The notes beneath the pieces are model-generated. The model was not told the DNA's origin. It saw only the letters and a program-made list of their open reading frames with translations, and made no database searches. This document shows, in pieces, positions 50,901 through 63,655 of a stretch of 64,000 bases of DNA (position 1 is the stretch's first letter; each line of letters starts with the position of its first letter). The stretch comes from Asterias amurensis (taxonomy: Eukaryota; Echinodermata; Asteroidea; Forcipulatida; Asteriidae): positions 1,488,001 through 1,552,000 of the forward strand of contig NC_092669.1 of the NCBI RefSeq assembly GCF_032118995.1. The letters run 5' to 3'. Position numbers and translations under genes: made by a program.

Positions 50901-53900
50901 AAATAATGAATCAAATATATGGACAGTTCTTACCGGTACAGTGTGGCCATGTATAGTCACTGCTTGTCCGTCCTTGTCGAACCGGCCATGACGCGGACCA
51001 ACCATAGCTGCGCCGACCAGAGCAGCCATTCCTCCCACCATGTGAACCACTCCACTTCCGGCAAAGTCCTAGAAGAAAAATATAAAAAAGAGCTTTAGTT
51101 TATTTTATTTGCACAACTTAAAAGAAATCCACCATCATACCAACAAAAAACAACCTATGTTTGACTTGAAGACATCTATTACTGAACATGATAATATCTA
51201 CTTTTTGAGATAAACCTGTCAGTGACAAATCGTGAAAGAACGCAATTCACACGTTATTATAAAACTCTTGTCTAGTTAAACTACATTGGGGGTTCGATTT
51301 TTAAGCACAACAACTCGAATGAAAAACCATCCTACCATAATAAAGGGCTAAAAAGTTAAATTTGGACGTGAAGACATCTCTTACTGAGCATGATAACTTC
51401 CTTTTTGAAAAAGACGGAGCCAAATATCACGTTAAAGAGCGTGATTTGTTTTCTTCACACTTTGAAACTTTATGATTATGAAACTTTATGATTATGGTAC
51501 AATACACCAGGGTAAACCATTCGCTCGGCCCCAGCGCCTTGCCTTATCAAAAGGCGCTGGGATGTGCAAACATATGAAACACCTTCATGGGTTAAGAAAG
51601 AAAGGCTAGCGCAGAAATTCGCCGCTTGCACGTAAGCGGGGAATCGTGATCGTAAAAAGCGCAGAATTCGGCGGTAAGCAGAGCCATGAAATTGGGCCCA
51701 GTTCCGTCATGCATCACACTCACTCTGCACGCATGACGTACTTCCTGAACAAGAATCCGTGCAAGTTGATTACCAAGCGGACCTGGATTGGCCGCTGGGG
51801 TCGAGCGAAGGTAAACCAGGGTACCCCAAATATTGCAATTGAGAAGCATTTTTCGAAATCATGTTTTTATTTGTAAACTTACCTGATAGGTTATTCCTTC
51901 TTGGCCAGGGCCAGCACCAAGCCACCCTTCCGCTGACCACGCCCAGTGACTAACTATAGGATAGATGAACCCTGTGGGGTAGAAATTATAAAAGAAAACT
52001 TGTTTATTGTTGACCATTTCATTAAAGGCAGTGGACACTATTGGTAATTATTTAAAATAATTATTGGCATAAAACCTTTCTTGGTGACGAGTAATGAGTA
52101 GAGGTTATGGTATAAAACGTTGTGAGAAACGGCTCCATCTGAAGTGCCATAGTTTTCGAGAAAGAAGTAATTTTCCACGAATTTGATTTCGAGACCTCAG
52201 ATTTAGAACTTGAGGTCTCGAAATCAACCTTCTAAACGCACACAACTTCGTGTGACAAGGGTTTTTTTATTCTTTCATTATTATCTCGCAACTTCGATGA
52301 CCGATTGAGCTCAATTTTTCACAGGTTCACCTATTTGCAAAATGATTATAGACCTTATGCATTGACGTCATCCAGCGGCCATCTTAGTGGAAAAACGGTG
52401 ACGAAACAATCGAAACGCACAGATTTGTACGCGCGGCGCACAGGATTGGCCAACGAACAACCTCCTTTTGACCTCTAGGTGAGGGCGCCCTGCTGAAATG
52501 ACGTCATGTGCATATAAGGTCGATTAGCATTCATTATTGCTATTTGATATGAGGAACAAGACCAGGCCTACCTGTAATGATGCAGCTGTAAATGAGGTAC
52601 GCGCCGAATTCAGTTCTCTCTGCCATGGCTCCTGAGACTATTGTCGTAGCAGTTGCCGCAAAGACGAAGTGGAAAAACCAGTGGGAGTACAAACTTGAAG
52701 GCATGTTCTCAAAGAAGAAGTAGCGGTAACCGAGGAGGGCATTGCCGGGACCAAAGGCGAAGGCGTATCCCACTGCCCAGTATGCCACGGCACCGATACC
52801 TGGACAAAGGGAGCAAGGATCATGGTATAAAACATTGTGAGAAACGGCTCTCTCTTAAGTGCCATAGTTTTCGAGAAAGAAGTAATTTTCCACGAATTTG
52901 ATTTCGAGACCTCATATTTAGAACTTGAGGTCTCGAAATCAACCATCTTAACGCACACAACTTCGTGTGACAATGGTTATTTTTCTGTCATTGTTAACTC
53001 GCAACTTCGAAGACCGATTGAGCTCAAATTTCCACAGGTTTGTTATTTTATGCATATGTTGAGATACACCAACTGTGAATGCTAGTCTTTGACAATTACC
53101 AATAGTGTCCACTGCCTTTAACTGGAATGTTTTTTATGATTTGAGGCATTGCATGGTGAGGTATCAATATCATTATATTTGGTTTGCGGTAACACCATGT
53201 GTGTATCTACTTGCCAGGTAGAGTTTTTCCTTAATAGAGAACTGTCTTTCTTTATTCTTCTACCGCGGAGTAGATTTATCGGATGTTTGGGAGACTTCTC
53301 AGTTCTGAGAAGAAAAGAACTGTCCTGCTTTTAACTTCTACCCGGGCGGCGGGATGTATACAAATTGGCTAGGACCACTAATTTAGCTTATACTATAAGA
53401 TCGTTATTAAACGGACAACCGTGGAGTCAGTTCTTGGATTGGGAATGTGTGTCATAACTTCCACATGAATTCAAGAGTTTCGAAATGAACTAAAAAACAA
53501 ACAACAATTTTAAAAACAGTGCAATATCTATAATTATAAATAGGATCAGATTTTGTGTCTCCTGTCAGGCGATATAACTTACGTGTCACGAACGGGAACT
53601 TTACCTTTTATGTTAGAGTTGTGAAAGAGTGCCACTTTTCTTCATATCAAAAGTTTATTAAAACAAACCAGAGTGCACTCTCTCCGTAAAATATCCGCTA
53701 ATAACATACTCAATGGTTTATGACTGAAACTTACAGACATCCAGTAGATTTTTGATGAGAATATTGGTGGTGTTCTTACTGCGGACAGACCCGGCCTCCA
53801 AGAAAGCGAAACCGCATTGCATAACTGTCAACAAATCACATCAAATCAAATGAATTCATTTGCAAAAATTACATTTTATATTGTTGTTTGCATTGATACA

Positions 53901-54646
53901 TACTATTTAAACTCAAAGAGTGCAAAAGCACAGAGCAGATCAATGACTGTTAAGAAATGGAATCATCGTTTAACAAAATAAAAAGTTGGTTCTTCCCCCC
54001 AAACATTTCTTTTAAACATGAATCAATAATAAGAAAAATTTCTGTCTAATTGTCATTTTTTCTTTAACTTAACTCTAAAAGTATTCAAGCATGACGTCAC
54101 AATTCTAACCCCAAAATTGAGGCCATCGGCGCACGTCACGCCTCCACTAAAGTGCAGTGGCTGCGCCGACGGCCTCGTTTTGGGTTAGAATGGTGACGTC
54201 ATGCATGAATATTAAGAGAGGCGTATCAAAGGTTTTTATGAAATGAGTTTTACTAAACTTGTTTTTAAATTTAAAAGTTTTGTTTTTTAATAATCACTGA
54301 AAGCTGTTTTCTGAGTGAAAACTTGCACTAGGTGCAAAGTTACGAAAAGTTACGTAAAATTGCGATTGACATCTTCAGTTCTCTTTTTGCGAAACGAATG
54401 ATATTTGAAATCTCTTTGTTGATGATCATTGAAAGACTAGTTAAAATGAAAACACTCAAAGATATTAAGTGAAAAATAGTAGCAGTTTTCGTGATGAAAA
54501 ATAAACTTACAGAAGATGAGACACGCCATCACTAGAAGAAAGAAAGTATCCGAGTTGGCCACTAAAGAGTCAAGTGATGACTTGAGATCGATGAGGGCAT
54601 CATCCTCCATGGCAGGACCAGACAAGTTCACAAAAACCTCGCCCAT
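47968..54646 (-). CDS. Ammonium transporter, Amt family
   Basis: Eleven exons from right to left: 54511-54646, 53735-53824, 52572-52799, 51883-51971, 50934-51068, 50058-50285, 49600-49738, 49093-49187, 48851-48977, 48439-48606 and 47968-48095. They sum to 1563 nt, so 520 residues with an intact stop. Amt proteins are trimeric membrane channels or transporters for ammonium. Diagnostic segments are all present: [67 protein letters not shown] with the conserved Asp and first pore His, and [16 protein letters not shown] with the second pore His. [13 protein letters not shown] is the C-terminal regulatory helix motif. It is Amt rather than Rh. The usual GWYGFN is GFFAFN here. The cytoplasmic tail is about 75 residues and acidic. 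Confidence 0.95.
48722..48838. mobile_element. GGTGGCAGCAGACTTACC palindromic MITE, copy 4
   Basis: GTGGCAGCAGACTTACAAGG against AAGTCTGCTGCCACCTAGCG, between Amt exons 9 and 10. Confidence 0.72.
50326..50665. mobile_element. Foldback MITE, AAGCCCGGTTCA family, with nested insert
   Basis: Inverted ends AAAGCCCAGTTCATA and TATGAACTGGGCTT. Inside, near 50355-50515, a second inverted-repeat element (AATAGACCTTATCGCAAATA against TATTTGCGAAAAGGTCTAT) has inserted. It lies in an Amt intron, about 40 bp from exon 50058-50285. Confidence 0.7.
52023..52340. mobile_element. MITE family GGCAGTGGACACTATTGG, truncated copy
   Basis: The left end (AAAGGCAGTGGACACTATTG) and interior are clear. The copy stops after TTTTTCACAGGTT, where a different repeat (52345-52535) begins. 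Confidence 0.78.
52345..52535. repeat. Interspersed repeat with AATAGACCT ends, copy 2
   Basis: Reverse complement of 27396-27585, in the Amt intron between exons 3 and 4. Confidence 0.72.
52815..53122. mobile_element. MITE family GGCAGTGGACACTATTGG, copy abutting Amt exon 3
   Basis: The sequence is homologous from CATGGTATAAAACATTGTGA to AATAGTGTCCACTGCCTTTA. Its left limit is about 16 bp from the acceptor of exon 52572-52799. Confidence 0.78.
53145..53450 (+). repeat. Interspersed repeat TGCATGGTGAGGTATCAATA, copy 1
   Basis: GCATTGCATGGTGAGGTATC, CACCATGTGTGTATCTACTT and GAGACTTCTCAGTTCTGA match 55670-55960 in the same order. Family not identified. Confidence 0.75.
54087..54209. mobile_element. 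Palindromic element with GTGACGTCATGC ends
   Basis: GCATGACGTCACAATTCTAA is answered by TTAGAATGGTGACGTCATGC, with GGCC-rich inner arms. It lies in Amt intron 1. Confidence 0.7.
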
Positions 54647-55669
54647 ACTATCACATAATAACAAACAAACACGAATAAATTGTCTTTTTGCCAAACTCGC
54701 CAAACCCAGTGCACAACATTGGTAAAGATTGCATATGTTCACAGGTTAATTGCACATCAGAGCTCATATTTTTAAGTTGGCCATACAGGAAAAAATTCCT
54801 TCTTGAATTAATATTACCGTTGACTGAAGAAGTTTGATCTATGCCGTAGCGTTGTAGCCGAAGTAGCCGTTTCGAACGGGTGGGGGGGGGGGGGGGGGGT
54901 CACGGAATCTCCCGCAACACCGGGAATCTCCAAACTGAGCTATTAATATTTATTTATAGCCTTAATGTTGACGGTCTCCCTATTTCCACACCCAAGTTTT
55001 TGATACAATCCTGGAACTGGCAGCAGAGAGATAAAACCGATAAGGGGATGCAATTTTTTAGTTTAGGGAAACTGATTGAGTAAATTGTCAATTGTTAATG
55101 AGCATATAAATAATAGAAGTTAAAAGGCTTACCTTAAATGCTTAAAAACCTATGAAAAAAGAGAGCACAGTTCAAGTTTCCTACCAGCTCACTGCAAGAT
55201 GTTTTTCTCAATGACCCTGTTCGCGAGATATTCACCCGCGATGTGCAGGAATAATTAATATTCAGCTTTCTTATTTTGTCTTTAGTCTAGCTGAACAAAC
55301 CTGGATATTCCACTTATTCCACAGGGGTTTCTAGTTTAAAGACGGGCCGTTTTACATTGTGCTACTCTGACCATCTATGATACATTGGCAGTTAATAGTA
55401 GTTTCCAGGAACCCTGCAGTGAGAAATCACCCCTTTGTGTGCAGTGGAACGTTCCGTTACCATGAAAGAGATGCGTGGTGTAATCGTGGTCCTCTTCAAG
55501 TTTAATTTGGGTGCTAGCGTGGTCTTATCTCATGGATGCTTTGTACCCATACTACCCATTGGGGAGAGGGAAGATGTTTTTGTTGTTGTTGGGAGGTCGA
55601 CGGGCTTTTAGGATGCGGGAGGGCTCCATGTACATGTCGGCTACATGTATATGTACTTATTTAGGATTT

Positions 55670-56035
55670 GAGGCATTGCATGGTGAGGTATCAATATATA
55701 TTTGGTTTGCGGTAACACCATGTGTGTATCTACTTGCCAGGTAGAGTTGTTCTTAGGGAACTGTCTTGCTTTATTCTACTGCCGCGGAGTAGATAATCGG
55801 AGGTTCGGGAGACTTCTCAGTTCTGAAATGAACTGTCCTGCTTTTTAACTATTACCAGGGTGGATGGTATAGAAAATAGACTGGACTACTATTTGGCTTA
55901 TAGGATCGTAATTAACTGCACTGCTGCGGAGTCAGTTCTGAATAGGTCTAGCCTATTCAGAACTGACTCCGCGGCAGTACAGTTAATTACGATCCTACTA
56001 GACCTATTCAGAACTGACTCCGCGGCAGTACAGTG
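55670..56035 (+). repeat. Interspersed repeat TGCATGGTGAGGTATCAATA, copy 2, with inverted tail
   Basis: Homologous to 53145-53450. Its end (TAATTAACTGCACTGCTGCG) is followed by an inverted copy and a further partial copy of the same 40-50 bp (CAGAACTGACTCCGCGGCAG twice). Confidence 0.72.
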
Positions 56036-56301
56036 CCATCTTTGCTTAAGAAAGGGTCAAAGGTCAACAAAGGTCAAAGGTCAATATAATGAAAATGTTG
56101 AGTGCAAGCAAAATTTCTCTGGCTTTTTTGACTGGGTCTTGACTGTCTAAACACTTGTTGTATAACTTGTACGTACTTAGCTTTAAAGTGCAACTGCATT
56201 AACTTTCGTATTAAAACACACCGTGTACGTCACGTTTTTAAAAAATCCACACAAAACAGACTCAATGCTCATGGTCATAAAACAAGTTGAAGAGAGCCAT
56301 T

Positions 56302-57215
56302 TAAAGGCAGTGGACGCTAATGGTAATTGCTCAAAATAATTATTAGCATAAAACCTTTCTTGGTGACGAGTAATGGTAGAGGTTGATGGTATAAAACATT
56401 GTGAGAAACAGCTCCCTCTGAAGTGCCTTAGTTTTCGAGAAAGAAGTAATTTTCCACGAATTTGATTTCGAGACCTCAGATTTAGAACTTGAGGTCTCGA
56501 AATCAACCATATAAACGCACACAACTTCGTGTGACAAGGGTGTTTTCTTCTTTCATTATTATCTCGGAGGGTTCGATGACGGACTGAGCTCAAATTTTCA
56601 CAGGTTTGTTATTTTATGCATATGTTGAGATACACCAACTGTGAAGGCTTGTCTTTGACAATTACCAATAGTGTCCACTGCCTTGAAGGTCCACTATTGG
56701 TAATTACTCAAAACAAATATTACCTTAAAATTGATAACGAGCATTGGAGAGCTGTCGATAGTATAAAACATTGTGGGAAACGACTCCCTCTGAAGTAACG
56801 TAGTTTTTGAGAAAGAGGTAATTTCTCACTAAATTATTAAAAACACTACTATTGGTAATTGTCAAAGACCAGTCTTATCACTTTGTATATCTCAACAAAT
56901 GCATAAAATAACAAACCTGTGCAAATTTGAGCGCAATCAATCGTCGAAGTTGCGAGATAATAATGAAAGAAAAACACCATTGTCACACGAAGTTGTGCTT
57001 CAGGTGCTTGATTTCGAGACCTCACATTCTAAATCTGGGGTCTCGAAATAAAATTCGTGGAAAATTACTCTTTTTTTCGAAAACTACGTTACTTAAGAGG
57101 GAGCCGTTTCTCATTATGTTTGATACCATCAGCAGCTCCCCATAACTCGTTACCAAATACGGTTTTATGCTAATAATTATTTTGAGTATTTACCAATAAT
57201 AGTGTCCACTACCTT
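56302..57215. mobile_element. Two adjoining copies of the GGCAGTGGACACTATTGG MITE
   Basis: The first copy, 56302-56686, is full length. The second, 56687-57215, is a composite with an internal restart near 56850. Both carry the TTCGAGACCTCA palindrome and end in TAGTGTCCACT. Confidence 0.75.
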
Positions 57216-57419
57216 AATATAATTGTTACAAAAATCAACATTTTCTGTAAAGAATCATGAGCTGAAATAATTATCTCATTATTGGTTGATTTGTTTCCAA
57301 CAAATTCGCGCGTTTCGCCGTGTCATGACATGTGTTTAAAATAAATCCGTAATTCTCGCTATCGAGAATTGATATTGTTTTACTGTTTTCTCAAAAAGTA
57401 AAGCATTTCATGGAATAAT

Positions 57420-57530
57420 ATTTCAAGAGAAGTCTTTTACCACTACCTTCTGTAAACCCTGTAAGTTATTTGTTAATCTGTGAACTTTTGTTTCTTTCTG
57501 TACCGAAAGGGTCCAATGGCTTTAAGAACT
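57420..57530. repeat. Interspersed repeat with AAAGCCATTGGAC end, copy 1
   Basis: ATTTCATGGAATAATATTTC, ACCTTCTGTAA and CTGTACCGAAAGGGTCCAAT match 63541-63655 in inverse orientation. Confidence 0.6.
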
Positions 57531-59583
57531 AGCAGAACGCTATATCGAACTTAATTATCTTTTAAACCTCAATATGAATTCTTTTCACACAAAAATTATA
57601 TTTCACAATTTTTGTCTTCATATTTCATTACCCTGCAAGGAAACAAAGTTTGCTACCTATTAACAAAAATTAATGGCACACAGCGCGAATTGCGCCCAAT
57701 TTTATACAATGTTTGTTCGCAATTTACTCAAAACTTACTACCATTTTTGGGGTGAACTTTCGGAATCGTAGTCTCCAGCGATTACCCTGTTGACGCAGAG
57801 TTCTCAGTTGGTCCATGGAAGTGTTTGTTTTTTGCCATTTGCACGGTTAGCCATTAATTGTGTGTTGAGCCTTGATTTGAAGACAGCAATGAATAGAATA
57901 ATTATATAACTTTGTGTGGTCACTAAATGTTTTAAAAGCAATCTGAAACATTTATTCACCTGTAAAGTTGGTATTAAAATAATCTCAGCTAAGCTTGGCG
58001 CCAAAGTCTTCCACGCAAAATACACACACCACATACACGAACCCTAACAACACAAGCGGGCGCTGTTATCAGTGCACGGTCTGGCAGAGCAAATGGGCGG
58101 GGCTTATTTGCACCTGTTTGCTCAACATTCCTAACTTTGCGAAGGTTTCTATTGATATGCAAATGAGTTACATTTCAGGCGCAGTTATTCGAACGCGCTA
58201 CAACATACACACAGTAAGTCGTATGATGTGCTTTTTGTACGTGTAGCATACAGTCAGTGTGTTACAGGAGCATGACGAACAACATGGCCAGAGCCCTTCA
58301 TCTTTCTGGATTTGGACGTCGCTTCCCTCACACAACAACCCGTATTTCTCCAACTGGATACAACTTCATTCCATTACTTCATGTCACGGGACAATTCATA
58401 GAGTTGAACCATACCTAAAGAGGCAATAATATCTAACTCATTTTAAGACATTTTGCCAAAGAAGTTGTGGTAGTTGTTGAGAGGTCTAGGACCGGGTGAG
58501 CAAGGCAGGGTCTTTGTGCTGAAGGACCCCAACGAGGGACACCGCCCACCGCCTCCGAGCTCGAGGTAAGATAAACTTTGTTTAAATAACTACTGCTTAA
58601 TGAGTTATTTTAATATATTATTATTATAATTTAATACCTCGCCCGAATTTTACTTAGGCAGGACACAGTGGGTCTTTTTGTTTGTGTTTTTCATGGCGGT
58701 GTTGCGACGGTGGTCGGGGATAGAGAGTTGAGGGGGAGAGTGTTTAGCGGTGGTGAAAGCCGTTTGCCCGGGATTTGGCGGTTAAACTATTAGAATACGT
58801 AGACTTTGCAATTATTATTTTTTTCCTGGGAAACTTTGCTTATATAAACGCTATCTATTTCTGTTTTAAATCATCCATAGTCAAACGGCCGGGCGCCATA
58901 TGCGGGGCATTAAAAACTAAGAAAAATAGAATAATAATAGGCCCTGATAATTTTAAAGCAATTTCCGTACCCTGGCACCACATATTCTATTCATTCGTAA
59001 AAACAGATTAGTATCTAATTATCTGCTAATTATACTAAAAAGAGATATTCCTTTGGTAAAAATGAGTAAAACAACGATGGCAAGATACACAAATCTTTCT
59101 TCAATATTTGTTGAGGAAAGGGTTGGCTTAAGTGGAACGGGGATGAGAGTTTTATTTTTATGATGTCGTTTTCTCTGTTGCATGGGTTAGCATGTTTAAA
59201 ATTTTGGTAAAGACCAGGGAATAAGTGGATATTGTTCACATTCTTCCCACAAAATAAGATTAATATAGCCTCATGAAATATGATTTTAACAAAAATCCCA
59301 TACTGTTGCGAGTCAAACTAAAATACAAACAAACCTAACTCAAACATCCAACCTCTCTGTAAAAAAGCCATTTGTAATTCTATCCACAAATTTTTGCAAT
59401 TCAGGAGCTTACATTATCCCCCCCATATTATGTCAACTATAAATACAACTCGATCTTAACACAAATAAACAAAGTTTAATTATATGGAACAACATATCAT
59501 TTATAGTTTTCTAACTTTCTTATGAAATTTAATTTGGAAAACAATTTATAGTAACCAGAATTACCCATTTTTGCACTTTGCAG

Positions 59584-59760
59584 GCTTTTCCTCTAAACAT
59601 CTCTGCTCAAGGTGTTGAAGGAAGATGTCTATGGAATGTGTGGTAATGAAGATTCTGGCTGTCAGTGAAGTTGAAGGTTTCTTTGGAGTGTGTGGTATTG
59701 GTTTTTCTGATGATGTGGAGATCTACAAATGTAGGACAAGATCTTGGGGACATCTTAAAG
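59584..59760 (+). CDS. Candidate 5' coding exon, unrecognised
   Basis: A TTTGCAG acceptor and an AAAG/GTGAGA donor bound 177 nt. From ATG at 59625 the frame is open for 45 codons (MSMECVVMKILAVSEVEG, later CGIGFSDDVEIYKC) and reaches the donor in phase 1. A possible upstream noncoding exon ends at 58566 (GAGCTCGAG then gtaaga). I found no following exon, so it may be noncoding RNA or the start of a gene running past the right edge. Confidence 0.25.
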
Positions 59761-61364
59761 GTGAGAGACCACCTAACCCGTTTCCTTCCCTATCAAGCCC
59801 CGCCCTTCTTGTACAGGTTCTTGTTGATGTTGTCCTTTAGTTTTCCATGGTAACTGCAACTGATGATCTCTGGTTTCTAAGAGCATATTGGTAGTGGCCA
59901 GTGATGCTATTTTTTTTTCATTCTATGGCAATTTCTGGGAAGTTGAAGCTGACGAACTGATGTTGTCATGTTTACTTATATATTTGTAATAAAGAAACTC
60001 GTGGTAAAACATGCTTAACTTATTAATAATTTCGGATCTTAAGCACACTCCTGCATACAAAGCAGATATAAACAAAAGTTGTCAATAAACTTTTCTTTTG
60101 CCCAGCAATAGTGCTGACAAAATGAGCATGTAAACCAAATCTAGTTGATGAACATTCTTGTCTAAGAAATCTTATAAGCTAGATAATTAGATAAGCTAAA
60201 TTAACAAATTGTTTCATATTCAAGAAAAACAATCATCAATTGCAAAACAAACAATATCAAACCAAAAATAATAATTCTGCATCAGGAATATTAAATGACA
60301 ATTCTGCATCAGGAATCTTAAATGACAAATTTAGTAAAGCTAAATAATCATTTGATATTTCTGATGTAAATTACACACTCAAGTTAAGTTAATATTAAGC
60401 GACAGTAAAAAAAGAAAAAAAAAACATAATCCCCAAAACATCTTGTTGCAAGTAGGCCCCATTGCCTACACATCCCCCACAGTTTTAGGAGAAAAAACAA
60501 ATAGTAAAAAATCGGTAAATATTAAGGAAAGACACTTTTCTGCCCCAGCATTGCTAGCTCAAAAGCAACCTGCTCACAACCACACTGTGATGTGGAAGAT
60601 AAGCAGAGCCTATTATTGTCAGATTTTTAAAGATTCAATGAAAGTTTCACACAATTAGAACGATTGTAAGTCCTCTTGTTTAGCTCATTTAAATTGCGCA
60701 GCAAGAAAACAATTGGCGAGAAGTTTCCCAAGAGAGGAAAAAGTGCACTTTCTAAAAGCAAATTGCAGTCTCAGTGCATCACTTTTCAAGTTAGACGTCT
60801 TGAAGATGCAGATCCTGCTTAAAGCACTGCCGTAAAACGCTGCCGTGTCAAGAGTGACAATTTCAAGTCGTCTAGACGTCTTGAAGTTGCAGATCCAGCT
60901 TGGAACAAGTAGTCATGATGCAGAGGTATTTGTAAGTATAATGGTGAGTTAGTGAGGCCCATAAAATTAGCAGATTTCAGGCCTATAAATAAGACTAACT
61001 GTGTTTTGTTCAACAGGTTAGAATCATCAGGTAATGTATAGTAGGGCGCTATACAATAGTCTTGGCTCAAGGATCAAATGTTGTCATCAAAACTTGGATC
61101 TTCACAAAATGGGACCAATTCCAAAACTTTGAATCGCTGATCAGAAAAGTTACCCTTCAGACAAGACTAAGTATTGTTGTGAGGAATCTACTGCTGGTGG
61201 CTTTGGTGCTTGACCTTTGGGCAGATGGGCTCAGGAAGAGGTGACACCACCGGAAGTACATTGCCTGCCGTAAAGTATATTAGGCTAAGTATCAAGGTAA
61301 AGGATTATGGGTAAGGTCAGACCAGCTAACCATTTTTTTTTTTACAGCTTAACCATTCTTCCCC

Positions 61365-62005
61365 ACAGGTGCTAATGTTTCTTTTAGTTTTTATTATAGA
61401 TAGAATGACAAGACAGTCACTGTGGTATGTTTAGGCAATGTATCTAATGCTAATGTTTCTTTTTGTTTTCATACAAATAAAACAACCGGTTCAGTGGTTT
61501 CATTCATGGTTATTTATAGGTAGTCCTGAGGTATCAAAGGTCAAGTATAAGGGTGACAGCTTCAAACTTTCCATTTTTGTTTACAGGTGCTAATGTTCTT
61601 TTTGTATTCATAGAGATAAAACAACAATTTCTGGTTTCATCCACGGTTATTTATAGGTAGCCCTGATGTGTCAACGGTCAGGTATAAGGTTGACGGCTTC
61701 TTACTTTTCATTTTTGTTTACAGGTGCTTATGTTCTATTTATATGGTGTAGTACATTCCTCTGGTAGTAGAGACGTATATAGTCGTACTGTAAGGTGCAA
61801 CGTGCGCGATCAGGAACACGACATCCTCTATAAGTGAAAAAAGTAAAAACGCCACCCATCTTTCCTAACGTAGGGTCAGTGGACTCGACCTGCTCCTCAA
61901 CTGCTCCATGGTTTGGGCAGTCACATCTGATGCTGGCAGGTTTGTTTCCATAGAGATAAAACAACACATTCACTGGTTTCATCCATGGTTATTAATAGCC
62001 ATGAG
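61365..62005 (+). repeat. Degenerate tandem units with AGGTGCTAATGTTC
   Basis: ACAGGTGCTAATGTT, GATAAAACAAC, TTTCATCCATGGTTATT and TATAGGTAG blocks recur three to four times at about 145-bp spacing. No convincing coding exon is seen. Confidence 0.6.
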
Positions 62006-62696
62006 GTATGGAAGTAAAGTACAAGTTCCAGTAGATGTACTCTCCCCATCTTTCTACTAAGACAAACAAAAGGACTGGGTAAAGTCTCGGGTTGAAAAAA
62101 CAACTTACAAATACTCGAGAAGATAATGTTCTGACTTTTGAGTCAAAGCTTTAATATGATCTACTGCAAAGAACATAACCAATTTACAAGGGTAAGATAC
62201 TACCTGGAAATACTTTACAACATTGAGAACTTAGAAGGAAAGATCTTCTGAGATGGTTTCAAATGACTGCGTAGAAATATGAGAGCATTCTTCAAAAAAA
62301 GTTTATTCAACAATGGAACGAACATTTTGCTTTGTACATTATTATTTCAATTTCACACAAAATTTCACATCAAATGTTTTACTTTGTGTTTTATTTTGTT
62401 CTCGGAACATTTCATGCTGCATCCAGACGTCGGGTTACCAGACAGCTGGAGATCTGCTTCAAAGATGTTTTGGTTTTGGTCAAGACAGACTGCATCGGGA
62501 TAAATAATATATATTTTGGTGTTACTCTTTCTCTTACTAGTGATACACTGTGGTTACACCGATGGTGTTATGCTAAAACCGCAATAATATTAAAATACTG
62601 CAATTTGCAGCCGTTCCGATCACCTTAAGTACAATTGCTGTATATTCTATTTGTAGTATAAATAGCTGCAATAAACATTTTTTTGTGATGATTTTA

Positions 62697-62880
62697 TGAT
62701 TAGCATAAAGTTTCTTTGTAATAATTATAATTTTATTTAAACTTCATAATAATTGTTCATGTATCCGTTATAATAATGGAACTTTAACTCAATACGTTAT
62801 CAATATAATATCTCAGATATTTCAGTCGGAAAGGGCGCTTAATTATAGCATACAGTAGTAGTATAGTCTATCAAAAATAT
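62697..62880. repeat. Interspersed repeat, inverted relative of 44825-45010
   Basis: AGCATAAAGTTTCTTTGTAA and ATTTCAGTCGGAAAGGGCGC are the complements of motifs at 44825-45010. Confidence 0.6.
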
Positions 62881-63540
62881 ATAATTCAAGCAATTTTTTG
62901 GTAAAAGTGGAGGAAATGCAGCTAAATTTTTTACTTCTTGGTTGGTGACAATAGCCCTAACGAAACTTCGAATTCAGCTCAAGCCCATGAGTACTTTTGA
63001 AAAACGGTACTTTTCAGCATTGTGGCTTCCAACAGGCGGACAGAGCCTGAGCCGAAGCAGAAGTCATGTTTTCGAAAAGGCAATGAGGCGAGGTTAATAA
63101 GTGCTGTACTCGTGCATAAAGTAATGGCAATACCACGGCAACTACAACTACACAATAACTTCATAACACTACAGTCAGTAAGTCAGACAAGCATGAGCCC
63201 TTTTCGTGAACACGGCTTTGGGCTCCGGCTCTGGCTTCGTACGTCTGTCTGAAGCTCCATATACCGATGGAGACGACTGACGAAGCCTAAGCCGCAACTC
63301 AAGCCCAGAGTCGTGGTCTCGCAAAGAAAAGATTTCAGCTTTTGTCTTTAAAGAGAAGTATTTACAAAAATGTAACTTTCCCTTTGGAAGGGGGTTCAGT
63401 TTTTGTCTATTTACACAAGTTTACTTTTCCCTTTTGAAAAGGTTTTCTTTTTTTTTCTCTTGAGAGAAGTGTTTACAAATATGTAACAATTCCCTTTTTA
63501 AAAGTTGTTAATTGTTTATAAAACTTTTTGTCTCTTTAGA

Positions 63541-63655
63541 GCCATTGGACACTTTCGGTACAGAAAAAAGTTCACAGATTTACAGAAACTACAGAAATTA
63601 CAGAAGGTAATGGTGAAATACTTGTCTTGAAATATTGTTCCATGAAATGCTTCAC
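63541..63655. repeat. Interspersed repeat with AAAGCCATTGGAC end, copy 2
   Basis: GCCATTGGACACTTTCGGTA and TGTTCCATGAAATGCTTCAC are the complement of 57420-57530. Confidence 0.6.

Noticed and set aside
61728..61982. Minus-strand open frame of 84 codons
   Set aside because: It lies in a degenerate tandem repeat region, lacks splice sites matching its ends and shows no recognisable domain.
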